From Cristatella mucedo (Eukaryota; Bryozoa; Phylactolaemata; Cristatellidae): a stretch of 64,000 bases of DNA. Where the stretch lies: positions 2,639,001-2,703,000 of the forward strand of contig WPIO01000002.1 of NCBI GenBank assembly GCA_009760855.2, in the 5' to 3' direction. The notes under the pieces are model-generated. The model made no database searches. It was not told where the DNA came from and saw nothing but the letters and a program-made list of their open reading frames with translations. Numbering within the stretch: the stretch's first letter is position 1; each line of letters begins with the position of its first letter. The position numbers and the translations under genes were made by a program. Shown in pieces: positions 11,721 through 23,482 of this stretch.

Positions 11721-13048
11721 GCTTTTCAGACCTCTGCTTACGCATGCCGACTCGGCCGAGATACTTTTGAGCTGGTCCAATAGGCTCACCATAAATCTGC
11801 TACTCACTTTTCATGAAATATAATTTTCCGCCAGTGAATCAAACTTAAGAAACCAACTGATCTTGTTGTAGCATTAGTAAGGAAATTTCCAGCTGCTCTT
11901 CCGCTGTATTTATCCTTGGGTTGCCATTGCATCATCTAGCTATGTACCAGCTACTATTCAGAAAAGCACAGGACTTGCATGCCGATATCAGCTCAACTCG
12001 TGCACCAGCAGTTTGTAGAGAGTAATGGCAGCCTACTGTGAAGGTTCATCATACTTAGCATCAAAAATGGCTGTCTAATGCACGGTTGCTATTAGGCCCT
12101 TGGTCACCGCCTGTTCGGTTTCCATTGCTAGTAAATATTATGCCTGGCAGCAGCTGAGCATCGCAGCTTCCGTTCGCCGGCTTCTGATCAAACCCAACTG
12201 CTAGAAGCTGTCAGTTGTGACTGATTGGTTATTTCCTGACAGTCTGCAAACCCATTTTCGACTGGTCACGGAGGCGGCTGCTGCTGCTTCTGTTGTGTCC
12301 ATTTCTTCTGTTTCTTGCTTATTTCCATACACGGACTACAGTGAGTAGCTTCCTGTGGAATTCTTTGACGTCTTAGGAATTGCTTGGTTCGATTCCGCCT
12401 CGACTTCGTTTCCGCTTCGCTTCCGCTTCGCTTCAGCACGCAGTGCACAGCTTAAACTGAGAACTGAGAAGCAATAGAAAACGGGGCGTGTCCTCGATAG
12501 AAGTGTTTGTCCTAAGTCTTTGCCAGAGTCAGACTTGTCGGCATTATTAAATGCACTCGAATTGTACTGCCTCCATTAGGCGGCGGCAGAAAGGTTCCTA
12601 TTGAAATCACTTTGTGCAAACTTCAAATGCGCATTTAAAGAAAAGAGGAACGAATTTAAGAAAGTGCTGGTCTCAAATGAACGTCACCGACAGGCATAAG
12701 CGTCTTGCCGGACCACTGGCAGGAAGGTACTGCGGTAATCTGCAAGCTTTCTAAATGGACTGCCGATGCTCTCGCCTAAAGCTCTCAGCTGAGATGCCTA
12801 GGGCCTGGCCCTGCCGATCAATATTTTCTAATGAGTAAGTGGTAAACTGTCCCACTTTCAAGAATGAATGCGTCCATTCCAGATTATTCATGTGCGTAAG
12901 GGCTGTACCTGTTTGTCGATAAGCACCTAGACGAACACCAATTGCTTAAAATAGGGCCCGGCCAACGAATAAGTTGTATTGCCTACGAACCTGTTGCAGA
13001 GTAAACGTAAGAAAACTGCATCTAAAAGACAGACACATACCTAGGCGC
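11721..13048. other. No recognised feature
   Basis: About 1.3 kb of intergenic sequence with only short chance frames. The purine-poor stretch near 12270-12430 (CTTCTGTTGTG..., GCTTCCGCTTCG repeats) is low-complexity rather than coding. Confidence 0.4.
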
Positions 13049-13195
13049 CGTGATAGCCCAGGAGGTAAGGTGCTGGCTCTTCACGGACTGAGCTCGAGGG
13101 TTCAAGTCCAGCAATGGGCAATCCTGTATTGCCAACTTAAAGCCTTGGTTATAGCAGTTAAGGCTCTTCTGCCACTATACAATTGAGAATGTCAA
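13049..13195 (+). mobile_element. SINE-2 copy, tRNA-derived
   Basis: The tRNA-like head 'GATAGCCCAGGAGGTAAGGTGC' is followed by a perfect RNA polymerase III B box, GGTTCAAGTCC (13099-13109). The SINE-2 body follows: 'GGGCAATCCTGTATTGCC', then 'GTTAAGGCTCTTCTGCCACTAT'. The same order of blocks occurs in copies at 41180, 46707, 56960 and 57370. It is not a real tRNA gene: a full cloverleaf cannot be formed and the body continues past the acceptor position. Confidence 0.75.
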
Positions 13196-14480
13196 ATCAG
13201 GTTTTATTTTTTTATTTGGTACAAGAAAATGTTGCACTTAGAAGAAAGTGCTTGCTCTCAGCTTATTAGGTGACTAGGACATTGGAATAGGCGCTGCCAC
13301 GCCATACTTCCATCGAATTCCCGCGACGGCAGTTTAGATGGTAGGTTCAGTCCCCTGAAGAAATTCCTTACTGTACAGCTAATACGGCGTCTTTTATCAT
13401 AGAACCAGCTCACTTCCTGCAGACGACACAATACCAATAACAGGCTACTAAACATCGTTGCAAGCACCTGTTTATATTTACCATAAATAAACACGTTCTG
13501 AGATATCTTGGCACTGTGCCCTTAGCAGGAAGTGAGCTGGCTCGACGAACGAGCGACGCCATATTTGCTGGACTGCGGGCCTTAAGGTGGTAGTGGCAGG
13601 GTACTCAAGCTGTCCCCAGTATAGTCTCAAGGGGTTGACTGAGCTTCCAGAAAAGGGAAAGAAGCCTTTTTTAAGCACCGACTGCAGCAAAAGAGTCTCC
13701 GTTAGCTCCCTACCGGTATTCGAGGTCCAACAGCCACTTCCGGATATCTACCAGGCAGTAAGGCAAAGATCGCCATTTTTAGAGCAAGATTCTGAAGGCT
13801 CGTCGGGCAGTGAAATTTGGGTGCCCAGATTAAAAGTGCAACTAAACATGGAATCTGTCATTTATTCATTGGTGCGGCCAAAAATTATGCTTCCTAGCGA
13901 AGCGTGCATTGAGCGTGCACATTTAATCTCGGTTTCCAGGAGGCCTTTTCCCCCTTACTTCAGAAGAAATTGGCAACCTTTTGTGCAGGCACGTTTTGGA
14001 GTCTTCGTGTCAAAGAAGCAGCGATAATATTGGTCTCGACAGTGTTCCCGTAAAAAGATGGTTCTGCGCATGTTGGGACCGTCTAAATGTACGCGCCAAA
14101 GAAGAGACTCCGCCATATTGGCAATTGCAGAGACATGAGCCAGAGGCGGCGCACCCGAAGGCTGCCAGCCCGGGCCAGGCTCACGCGGCACTTCGTACGG
14201 CAGGTAAACGGAAGCCCATTTGAAGGAAAGTTTGTATATTCTTCCTTGGCGGAAACAGCTCGAAGAGCGGCGGCGCGCCTTCGGCGTGCCGCTCAGAAGG
14301 CTCGTAAAAATGTGCCTCTGGAAAAATACTAATATATAATAAATAATAACTAATAAATACTAATATCGCTACTTCGCATTCGATGAGAGCCCGAAGCTCC
14401 ATTCAAAAGACGCAGCTCGGAACCGGTCTACTGGCAAATGTGCAGCGAAATTTAAAAATCCTTAAGTTGTTCGCGAAGTC
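13196..14480. other. No recognised gene; overlapping weak ORFs
   Basis: Frames of 146 codons (13587-14027, plus) and about 80 codons overlap here on both strands. I see no family motif or convincing splice structure. A 'CACATTTAATCTCGG' string at about 13919 resembles the satellite at 4290-5740, but the neighbouring satellite blocks are not clear. Confidence 0.35.
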
Positions 14481-14650
<170 letters not shown>

Positions 14651-14808
14651 GGGCCTCTTCAGACATGCATATGCAGAATTACCTCCTCAGAAAATCTAAA
14701 CATGTGATTTCATCTCTTAAAACGAGCTAAAAGGAAAAGTTAACGACGCCCGCCGCACGATGCAAAACTTAGTACCATGTCTCCCTGACGTTCGACAGGA
14801 CTATAAGG

Positions 14809-14987
14809 CAGCGGTTCTCAACCTGTGGATCGCGACCTCTTTAGGAGTCGAACGACCCTTTCACAGGGGATCGCCTAACTACGATTTTGCGCACAATTTC
14901 GCACACAATAATTTTATGTTTGGGGGTCGCCACAACATGAGAAACTGTATCAAAGGGTCGCGGTATTAGAAAGGTTGAGAACCGCTG
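14809..14987 (+). mobile_element. SPIN-like hAT miniature transposon (non-autonomous)
   Basis: The 179-bp element starts CAGCGGTTCTCAACCT and ends with its exact inverted complement, AGGTTGAGAACCGCTG. It is flanked by CTATAAGG (14801-14808) and CTCTAAGG (14988-14995), an 8-bp target duplication with one mismatch, as hAT elements make. Internal blocks 'GGATCGCGACCTCTTTAGGAGTCGAACGACC', 'TTTCACAGGGGATCGCCTAA', 'AATAATTTTATG' and 'GGGGTCGCCACAACATGAG' match my memory of the SPIN/OposCharlie hAT group, known for horizontal spread among vertebrates, some insects and a snail. There is no transposase inside, so it would depend on an element elsewhere. Only the exact family name needs a database check. 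Confidence 0.88.
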
Positions 14988-15168
14988 CTCTAAGGTCATT
15001 AAAAAGGCCTTTCACGTGTGGCTCTGTATACCTCGATTTCCACGTCAGTCTCCTACGACATGGGAATCAAGAGCTTGTAGAAACCTTTTTTTTTACAGAA
15101 TTGCTACGTGTACAAGTTAGCTTCTAAATCAGTCCTGCAGACTGCTAAATACCGACGACCAACGACTA

Positions 15169-15602
15169 CTAACTGTAGCAAGTGCCCGAGGGATGCTTAA
15201 ATTCATTCACATCACTCCTTTTTCTATCTAGCACAGTTCTGTAGTGAGTAGCCAAATTATCAGCACTGCTACAGTAGCTACTCTGCAGCTGCTTCTCACT
15301 GACGCCTGCCAGCCGCAAACGAAGCGCTTGTAACGATTCCTCCTCGAATCGACAGCTCGCGACAAATACTGGTGAAGCCACGAGTCTTGGAGCAGGCTGG
15401 AGGAGCTGTTTCGAGTTTGAGCGCCAATGCACGCCAGTATGCCGACCAACCTGCGGAATATGGCAGCAAAGAAGAGCAAAGTTACTTTCATGTAACAATC
15501 GGATGCCCGCTTCTAGTCGAGCTATTCGACAGCCGCGGATAACTGTAGGTACCCAAAGCAGCAACTATAGCTTTCAAAAAGTCTCATGCTTACAACTCAC
15601 TG

Positions 15603-15675
<73 letters not shown>

Positions 15676-17025
15676 CAATATCTCCACTTGTCATTATTGT
15701 TTCTCGCGTCCCCTATCGTTTTCTTGTTTCCTTTGCCTAACCTACTACTAATTATTTCATTTAATTTGCGCGATTATTTGCATTCACCGAGTTCGCTAAT
15801 CCGGCAATTATGTTAGATATTTTCTAGCCGAAAATATGCTTTGAACTCACAACAAAGTACGACTTACAGTGAACCAGACGCGTCTAACCGCAACGCCTCT
15901 GACACTTAACGCAGTGAGGACGCCCGTGTTTCGATCGGTTCACGTGCCGTACTCGTGTTTGCCCTCTGACGTCTTCGGATATGGCTGTAAGTGAATGAAA
16001 AATTTGGTTTCGGCGCATTGGCGATTGACCATATTTTTTCGGAATTATCTGCTGGTTTCTAATGTACATCACTGATTCCGCAATATCTCATCTTGAGGTT
16101 ATGCTTGTCATAATTCCAGAAGGGTCGGAAACGTGGCAGTTGGTCAGCCCCATAAATACGGTCATAACCAGAAATTCATTAAGATGCATCAATATTCATG
16201 ACAGAGAGAGAGAGAGAAGATGGAATTTGATCTAGTCCGAGTAAACCAATCTCAGCGAACTGTATGTGAATTTCGGTACGAGTTGCAGCTGCTTTCGGAT
16301 TGCAGCTGCCTTTGACTTGAAGTATCGCGACGTCCCACTCGCAACAGACAGTTCGAAGTGGCCACATTGAGCTCTGATAGCTGAGCAGCAAGCTTAATTT
16401 TTCGATCGCGTACGTAATTAAAATGAAATCTCGTAATCTTATTATTCTATATTGAAGGGTTTTGAGCAGTAACCTCATTTAGACTTAAAGTTGGTCCCTC
16501 ACATCCTCTGAAATAATCCAAAATGATTGGAATTAATTTGAAAAAGGCGCTTGGTTTCTTGTTAACCGTGGAGTAGACAGCCTTATTCACCCAGCGCACC
16601 ATTAACTTAACCTGAGGCTCTAACTCTTCCGCAATGCTTGATGGCAACTGAATGCTGCGGACGCCCTATTTTCAATAATGAAATATTACGATTTATTTAA
16701 ATCCGATACGAAAATCAGCAAATAGTTGTCGAATCAAAGACTGTGGGTGGCTTATCCATATCCTCCGATCCCTTTTTCCGAAATTTTGAATGACTTGAGT
16801 CACTTTCAAGACTCGGTTTTAAACTAGTTTCCAGCAAAGTCGAAGATTAACAGAAATTCCATTTATTTTTGTGAAGATCAGCTGCAAACAGCAGACTTCA
16901 GATTGTTCGATGCCGCCACCCGGCTGCCTTAACTTCAAAAAGTCCAGCTGTTCCACCACCAGCAGCTGATACAAGCAGTCATGTCCAAATAACTGGACGT
17001 TATGCTTAAGGACTTTAGCAGACAA
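15169..17025 (-). other. Possible exons of an unrecognised minus-strand gene
   Basis: Several reverse-strand segments look protein-like rather than random. They are about 17003-16819 ('VLKHNVQLFGHDCLYQLLVV'), about 16663-16470 ('LPSSIAEELEPQVKLMVRWV', beginning after a TAG acceptor-like site), about 16350-16220 ('EWDVAILQVKGSC') and about 15460-15169 ('SPVFVASCRFEEESLQALRL' and a stop at 15169-15171). All lie on one strand in a plausible order. I could not connect them in phase and do not recognise the family. They could be exons of a diverged gene, an old pseudogene, or chance. Confidence 0.3.
15608..15675. repeat. (TC)n microsatellite
   Basis: Nearly pure TC repeat with a single TTTC interruption near the centre. 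Confidence 0.95.
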
Positions 17026-17343
17026 TTAAGCCACGAACATTCACGTATTTCTGGGCACGAAGAGAAGCTGTCTGCACGATGTTCACGATAATTTAAATAT
17101 TAACAATTGTTTAAAAGTCTCGCGTTTGTAACTAGAAAAATGTTTTCAAGTAGCGACAATTGCACTGAGTATCGAGATAATTGTAGTCTACTCTAAGCCT
17201 GCGAATGACCAAGGCATACGTGAATCTAGGTCACCACGGTTTTTGAGATGAAGAGTCACACAAAAGAGTTAAATAGAATCGGCATCCATTGCCAACTGCT
17301 TTTGGTGATGCAATCATCCAGGCTTCGTGCCAGCCTCGACTAT

Positions 17344-17425
17344 TTATATATATATTGTATATATATTGTATATATATTATATATGTATATATATGTATTG
17401 TATATATATTTATTTATTTATTTAA
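17344..17425. repeat. AT-rich TATA/TATTG simple repeat
   Basis: Degenerate runs of TATATATTG followed by ATTTATTTATTTA. No coding meaning. Confidence 0.85.
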
Positions 17426-18067
17426 GCCACGGCTTAAAGTTCAAATTTTTGAGAATGTTTGAAGAAGTACTATACTTTTGCGCCAGTGTTGACAGCTCTT
17501 TCGGCGAGTGTTCGCCAAATAAATGCGTATCTGAAGTTAAACCCCACGTGGAGTTCGGTGCACGAGGGCTACGTAACGCTCAAAAAGCTTCAGGCGCAAA
17601 CTTAAACAAAAAGCCTCTGGCTTTTTAATACACTCGGGAGTTATTAATATTCTCTAAGCCACTATAGCAATTAAAATTGCACGGAAATTCTCCGATTCCC
17701 CCTTACTGGCTTGCTCGAATACCGATAAACTGTCACACACAAATACCGATGCCGGGCGTCTGTTTAATAATAAGAGTTAGTGGCATCGCTAGAGCCCGAG
17801 GATAAATCTGCGGTCGCACCTTGTTGCGCCGTTCTTTAGAGAGACTACATTTGGAAGGCCCTCTATTTGTACCAACAGGTATATACAGTAATAATTGTGT
17901 GGGTGCCAACACGAGTTTTTTGTGTGCACATAGTGTATATGTGCGCCTGAGACTCTTAGAAGTCATTAAAGCACTTAAGTGTATGTAACGCTGGAGACAG
18001 TTCATTGCAAACTCAACGGCTAGGCATCTTACGGTAGACATGCGGTAGCCGACAGACGTCATCTGCA
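17426..18067. other. No recognised feature
   Basis: Intergenic sequence between a simple repeat and a SINE-1 copy. The short frames are not supported by any motif. Confidence 0.4.
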
Positions 18068-18212
18068 GCGCTGGTTTGGCACAGTGGGTAAGGTGCTCTC
18101 CCTGACCAAAGTCTGGCCGAGGTCGTAGGCTCGAGCCCTGTGGCACATGTGAAGCGCCTGAAAAGAGAGATTAAGCTATCTTAGCGTGCTGTACAAATGA
18201 ATTGTATTTTTT
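18068..18212 (+). mobile_element. SINE-1 copy, tRNA head and LINE-A-like tail
   Basis: The head 'GCTGGTTTGGCACAGTGGGTAAGGTGC' holds a polymerase III A box, and GGCTCGAGCCC is the B box. After 'GTGGCACATGTGAAGCGCCTG' the 3' part (AAAGAGAGATTAAGCTATCTTAGC...AAATGAATTGTATT) follows the LINE-A 3' end block by block. Other copies lie at 55522-55662 and 63590-63728. Confidence 0.85.
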
Positions 18213-18651
18213 TACTTTTATCTAATTCCACAAAGTCAAAATGAGAAGCCAAACAGAGTTAAAGGGATGGTCGTCGGGGCGAGGCGCAAAGACGCAGCGC
18301 CACGGGACGGTGGCATTCGAAATGTCAGAGCCGGAATCTGCAAAGGAGACGCCGTCGTTTCGCTTGCTTCTCGGATGTGAGTGTGTTCGCTTTTTTAAAG
18401 ATGCTGGGCGCAAGCTAATTTTGCCAAGACGAGTTGGGAATGTAGAGGTACAGCTAACTTCCTGTATGGGAAGAATTTTTCAAGGCAGGCAGGTAGACGG
18501 AAATTGGCGCGTCAGTTCCGTTAGGTACGCACTAGCCAAGCCGTCGCTAGCTACACGGGGCGAAAGTAAGAATTTTGGTCTCTATCGGCTTATTTATAGA
18601 TTCGCAGCGACCACCGGCACCTTAAGCCACAGAGGACACGCGACTTGAAGT
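18213..18651. other. No recognised gene
   Basis: An open frame of 135 codons (18241-18648, plus) occupies this stretch and ends next to a 14-bp tandem repeat. Its translation shows no domain, signal or repeat that I recognise, and no neighbour supports it. I leave it as an unsupported ORF. Confidence 0.3.
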
Positions 18652-18698
18652 TAGCGGCCGTATTCTAGCGGCCGTATTCTAGCGGCCGTATTCTAGCG
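18652..18698. repeat. 14-bp tandem repeat, 3.4 copies
   Basis: TAGCGGCCGTATTC is repeated perfectly three times, followed by TAGCG. Confidence 0.95.
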
Positions 18699-18835
18699 CC
18701 AGCTACAGCGGCCAAGCTGCTATCTTCAGATTAGCTGTCACTATGGAGTTACAGCCTAGCCTGGAGAGAACAAGGGAGCCAGTGAAATAAAATTGTCATG
18801 AGAATTAAATGTTCGGTAATTTGACGGCCTCATTT

Positions 18836-18950
18836 ATATAATACGGTAGAAGAGCGTTGGTGGCTATCGCCACCGCTAGCAGCTCGACAATAAAGGATCG
18901 CTCCCCGCGAAGTGAGAGCGCCTCGCTCCGGGGTTACAAATATACGGCGC
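18836..18950 (-). mobile_element. SINE-2 copy, partial
   Basis: On the reverse strand it reads 'GGGAGCGATCCTTTATTG', 'TAGCGGTGGCGATAGCC' and 'GCTCTTCTACCGTATTATATAAATGAGGCCGTC', the conserved SINE-2 body and end. The tRNA head is degraded. Confidence 0.7.
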
Positions 18951-20700
18951 AAACGCGGTCGTGCATTGCTGTTAATCCTGAGGATTAAAGATCCAGGAGG
19001 ATCCGGGAGGTAGCTTTATTAACTCGGAGTTCTGAATTTCAAGCGATTGCTCACCATAGAGGACATGGCATAGATAGCCTAGATCAGCATGTATAGCTTA
19101 GAAGACAGACAGACCGACGTAGAGCACTCAAAGATGGTCGCACCGAGGCGAAATTGAGGGGGCAGTCATTAATGCCAGCGGCACGCCTAGGGTTTCCTAT
19201 AAGGATTTTCGCTTATGTCGTAACTTCGCTGAAGCGAGTTGGGCAACACGCGGTACTTGGTGTCTGCAAGGCCTGCGTTGAGTTTTTTCAATTCTCGCAG
19301 CTGATTCTGGGGGCTCAATGAAAAGTACAGTTGGGTGTCTTCGGCATTGAAGAGACGATGGCCGATGCCCTTGGCCTAAATTATCCTGTCGTGAGTCGCT
19401 ATGTAGGTGCGGAGCAGCGACGAACCCAGAACTGGCTCTTGTAGAACTGAGACGAGTGGCGAATATTTTAAATTAGACGTGACCCCCGCAAGACATGGGT
19501 TTACGAGGTCGAGCGGGTAGGATTAATCCTTACCATGCACAACCACGCCTGCAATGCACAGCCATGTATGCCTTGCAGAGCCACGTCAGTCAGTTCGATT
19601 GTTGTTCTCTATCGTTCAACCAAGATTTTATTATTGCTAGTATTGAAAGTTCGAGCACGACCAAGGCAGTAACGCTACCACTGCAATTGTTTCATGTGGC
19701 CTTCTTCCTCACTAGGAAGAGAGCGGTTTAGGTTGAACAATGTAGCTTGTTGAAAATATACTGAAATTAGGCGTATAGTACATTCTTATCTATGCATACC
19801 GCGAGAATTCTAGACAAAATGGTAAATATGGTAAGAGGCAGTAAATCGCTATACTCTTCCAAATGGTGCTGACTCATCGCCGTCTGCAGTTAAAGAACCC
19901 TATTGCTGCTGGCCTTAATCTGCCAAACCCTCCTCGGGTCACGACTCCACACATGGCAGCAGCTTGATTTTGCATTGTGGAGATCAGTGCTGCTGACCCG
20001 TTGCCGTCCTGCTGCGACTACTCTCCGGCTGCTTCAGCCTTATGATACTCAATCGGCGTCTATCGCCACAGCGGCCTATTAACTATATTGACGTCGAGCA
20101 GACGCTCATGATGAGAAAGAACGAACCTCAAACGATGGCAGTGATCCGGGCTTAACAAGTAAAGACCGAAGGCAGGCGTAGGTCGCTCGCAGTGCGAAAG
20201 AGTGGACGCAGCGGTCGCCACTACAAAGCTGATTTGGCTGGTATAGACGTCATCTAAATACGGCGGCGTGTATGACCTTGAAAATCACGTGATAAGCATG
20301 CCCTATCGCTGCATGTAGAGCCCTACTCGAGGTTGCGCCGCAGATTCCTTGCCAGATTATTGGCCATCAATGCAATCGAGGCTGCAAAGATAGTGGTAAG
20401 TTGAAGCAAGTGCTTAGCCTTGACGCCATGCCGGTCAGCCTTATCCGGCAGAGCCTGGCCCTCTACCTGCACAGCGATTAACCGAGCGATTAACCGCGCC
20501 TTCACGAAATGCATCAGCATTTTCAGCAGCCATAACAAGTGCAGCATAGATACGTCCTTAGTGCATATCTATGCGGCACTTAGCATGGCCGCCGCAGTAC
20601 TCTCTGAACGCCAGTTTTAAGTGCTACGGCCGGCGAACTGCAAAGTCATTTAGGGTGGCACCGTGCCTGGCGTGTCCTTTTACAGCTGTACTGTCGCATA
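18951..20700. other. No recognised feature
   Basis: About 1.7 kb of intergenic sequence. Both strands hold only short frames (up to 78 codons) with no family motif. No LINE or SINE block shared with the rest of the window was noticed. Confidence 0.4.
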
Positions 20701-20702
20701 TG

Positions 20703-20746
<44 letters not shown>

Positions 20747-20794
20747 ATATATGTATGTGTGTGTGTGTATGTGTGTGTGTGTGTATGCGCGCGC

Positions 20795-20889
<95 letters not shown>

Positions 20890-20890
20890 T
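20701..20890. repeat. (TA)n followed by (TG)n compound microsatellite
   Basis: TA repeat at about 20703-20752, then TG repeat at about 20755-20890 with a short GCGCGCGC run inside. Cys-Val reading frames through it are artefacts. Confidence 0.95.
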
Positions 20891-21940
20891 GTATCCCGGA
20901 TGGGAATGCTGCTGACGCGAGCGGGGGAGCCCTTATTGGTCAGTGTGCAAGATTTGGTTTGGCTTGTAGCTCATAGTTCACGTCACCGCTTTATACGTTA
21001 CAAATCAAAGCAGCGTTGAGAAGAAGCTAAACTGCAGGGGCACGCAACAGCGTTTGCTGTGCGAAGAAAATCTTCGATGCCCCCTACAGGTGAGCTCTGG
21101 GACAGACGACGACGGCCGTAGTATAGGCAGGTGGGCGAACGATGACTGATATAGTAGCCGGCGTGTAAGTTGCTTCGGAAAGCTAGGGCATTAGAAAAAG
21201 TGGGAGGAAGCGTGGAGGATAGCATGCATACAGGCCGACGCACAGGCTGAAAGTACCATATCTTTACGAGTATAAGTCACACCCAAAATATAAGTATATG
21301 GACGCAATTTTTTGAAAGAAAGTTTTTCTTGAGAACTATAGTTACTGAATATATAGCTCATTTTGTAATAATATAAGTTTGCTTTAATCATCAAAGTTAG
21401 CAAGAAACTCGTCATCATTACCACTGCCAACATCTTCATAGTCTTATGCAGCAGTTTCAATGTCCCAATGGTCATATTCGCTTTATGCAGTGACTGACTT
21501 GCAGTGCACATGTCGCAGGTATATTTTCATCAAAAAAATTGGAAAATCGTGCGGCTCATACTCGTAAAATACGGTATGTCGCTTCTGGGGTAGCAGGATC
21601 GCTTGCCTCATCGCTGACCCATTGCAAATAAATATCGCTTAGTCAGCCGGTGTGACTCGACTGCAGTGCCCCATTAGGAGGTACGCAGTGCCCGGGCGGA
21701 GTGGTGTGAGTCCGACTGGGGCAGAATAACATTGCGGCGTGGCCACGCCCATAAAGCTCCGACATTCAGCGATGATCACGCCCTCGCTACAAAAGACTTG
21801 GTCTAATGATGAGTCCGCTTTTACTGGACCGCGTAGCGATTCGCCCCCCCCCCACCCAGCAAGCAAACGATCAGCTGATTCAGCTGAATCATTTCTTCAG
21901 AGGTAGATGGACCAACCTGCTATCGCCCGCTTGCAGCCTG
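20891..21940. other. No recognised feature
   Basis: Intergenic sequence; short frames only. 'TACGAGTATAAGTCACACC' at about 21266 and 'ACTCGTAAAATACGG' at about 21559 are inverted-like motifs about 300 bp apart, and could mark the ends of an unclassified element. No target duplication is visible. Confidence 0.35.
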
Positions 21941-21944
21941 CTGT

Positions 21945-22015
21945 AAAGTGCATAGAAAGAGATCGAGTTCTCTAAGGGGACTACAAAAAATTTATTATTA
22001 TAATTAATATTTAGG
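21945..22015 (+). mobile_element. LINE-A extreme 3' end
   Basis: 'TGTAAAGTGCATAGAAAGAGATCGAGTTCTCTAAGGGGAC' is followed by 'TTTATTATTATAATTAATATT'. Only the terminal hairpin and tail are kept. Confidence 0.75.
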
Positions 22016-22825
22016 ATTATAGCTGCATAATATTACCAGTGGATGTCACAGCGAGAGCGCCTTGGACCGCTTGGCCAAGACGCTCTCGCTGGCAAGGGGC
22101 CCGAAAGCAGCTTCCTGAAGTGTGAAATGAAATGTGCAGGGTGGGTTGGCTCACTCACTGGCTCACCCACTAACCGTTCCTTTGTGCAAAATTTATCTTA
22201 GAACTCCCGCCTGATTATCTAACGTGGATTTTCGAACGTAGAATTGCACCAGACTCTTTTTTTGGCAATTCTACAATAACAGTCAGATTGCACTGCCACA
22301 GTTTACTACGCATATTTCCGACTGCTCACCTAAAATCTTAATTCACAAAACTGGATATCGCCTGCCACTTCCTCTCAGTGGCTTACCCTTATGTCTGTAC
22401 AACAACTACCTGCATTAGCACAAACATTACAGCAGTCATTTTGTAAAGTGTTGTAGACATTTTAAGAGAATAGGCATTGCACTGTTATGGTCGCGTATTC
22501 ATTGGTCTTTGTCTGTCTGTTCACTCCTTAAATTCATGCCCTGTATATACCTACTTCGCAAATTTCATCATGTGAACCGATAATTTTACAAACTAATCAT
22601 GCGCACCCTGGCCACCGTACTTGGCGTTTGTACTCGACGTCGGGTACATGTGCAAATTGGGTCTGTTCACTAAGCAGGTCATGAATATTGATTTTTTTAA
22701 AGCTGCATGTATGTTTTGGTTCGCCGCGAAGATGACTATACAGATGGCAGCTCAAGTTGACTTTAATTGTTAAGGGGTGTGCAAGAGAAGATGAATTATA
22801 GTAGTGGCTTACCATAGACGTGCTG
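22016..22825. other. No recognised feature
   Basis: Intergenic sequence without shared repeats or conserved coding segments that I can see. Confidence 0.4.
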
Positions 22826-23098
22826 CGCAACGACAACTACTCTCCTCCTTCCAACTAAGGCTCATCGTTTTCAGCGGTCCTGAGCTGCTACTTTCATGTT
22901 ACTCACTACCTCAACTGCTCTCCTGACTCTGCAATGGTTCCCACTTTCTCTTTGTTGCGCGAGATGGAGTCTGTTGGCTACCGAATGCGTACCGAAAGCC
23001 GCTTTGGCTGTGAGTGCGCTATACAAAACTCTCCTGCGTAACGCCCACCGGGTCTTTATGACTTTGTGGAGTTACAGACGGAGATACATTACATTACC
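22826..23098 (+). mobile_element. LINE-B 3' end
   Basis: It matches 8840-9112 closely. The order is 'TGCTGCGCAACGACAACTACTCTCC', 'TCACTACCTCAACTGCTCTCCTGACTCTGCAATGG', 'GAGTCTGTTGGCTACCGAATGCGTACCGAAAGCC' and the end 'GGAGTTACAGACGGAGATACATTACATTA'. It is 5'-truncated. Confidence 0.88.
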
Positions 23099-23365
23099 CA
23101 GTGACTTCGGACTTTTTCAAAGTATAACAGCTTTCAATCTAATGTTTCCGAATACGTATAGTTCTTGGGTATATGCAAACCTTGTCTTGTCTCTGTAACA
23201 ATAACAGGTTTAAACTGAAAGTGGGCTTATTTGACAAGAATGAACTGTGATTAGTCCCAAGAAAGAAGTTCTATTTTGGCCTCTTAGCCAGTAACCGCCA
23301 GAAAAATTGGATTGTTCCCGAGCAGTTTTTCTTTTCTATTCATTTATGGTAGCTTTTCTCTTGCT

Positions 23366-23448
23366 TTCTGCTCCTGCTCCTGCTCCTGCTCCTTTATGCT
23401 GCTCCTGCTCCTGCTCCTGCTCCTTTATGCTGCTCCTGCTCCTTTATG

Positions 23449-23482
<34 letters not shown>

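Noticed and set aside
13049-13120. Candidate tRNA gene with a perfect B box
   Set aside because: Same body follows in several copies; it is SINE-2.
18241-18648. 135-codon ORF
   Set aside because: No domain, no splice or neighbour support and ordinary composition; kept only as an unsupported frame.
20571-21019. Cys-Val repeat ORFs
   Set aside because: Translation of a TG microsatellite.
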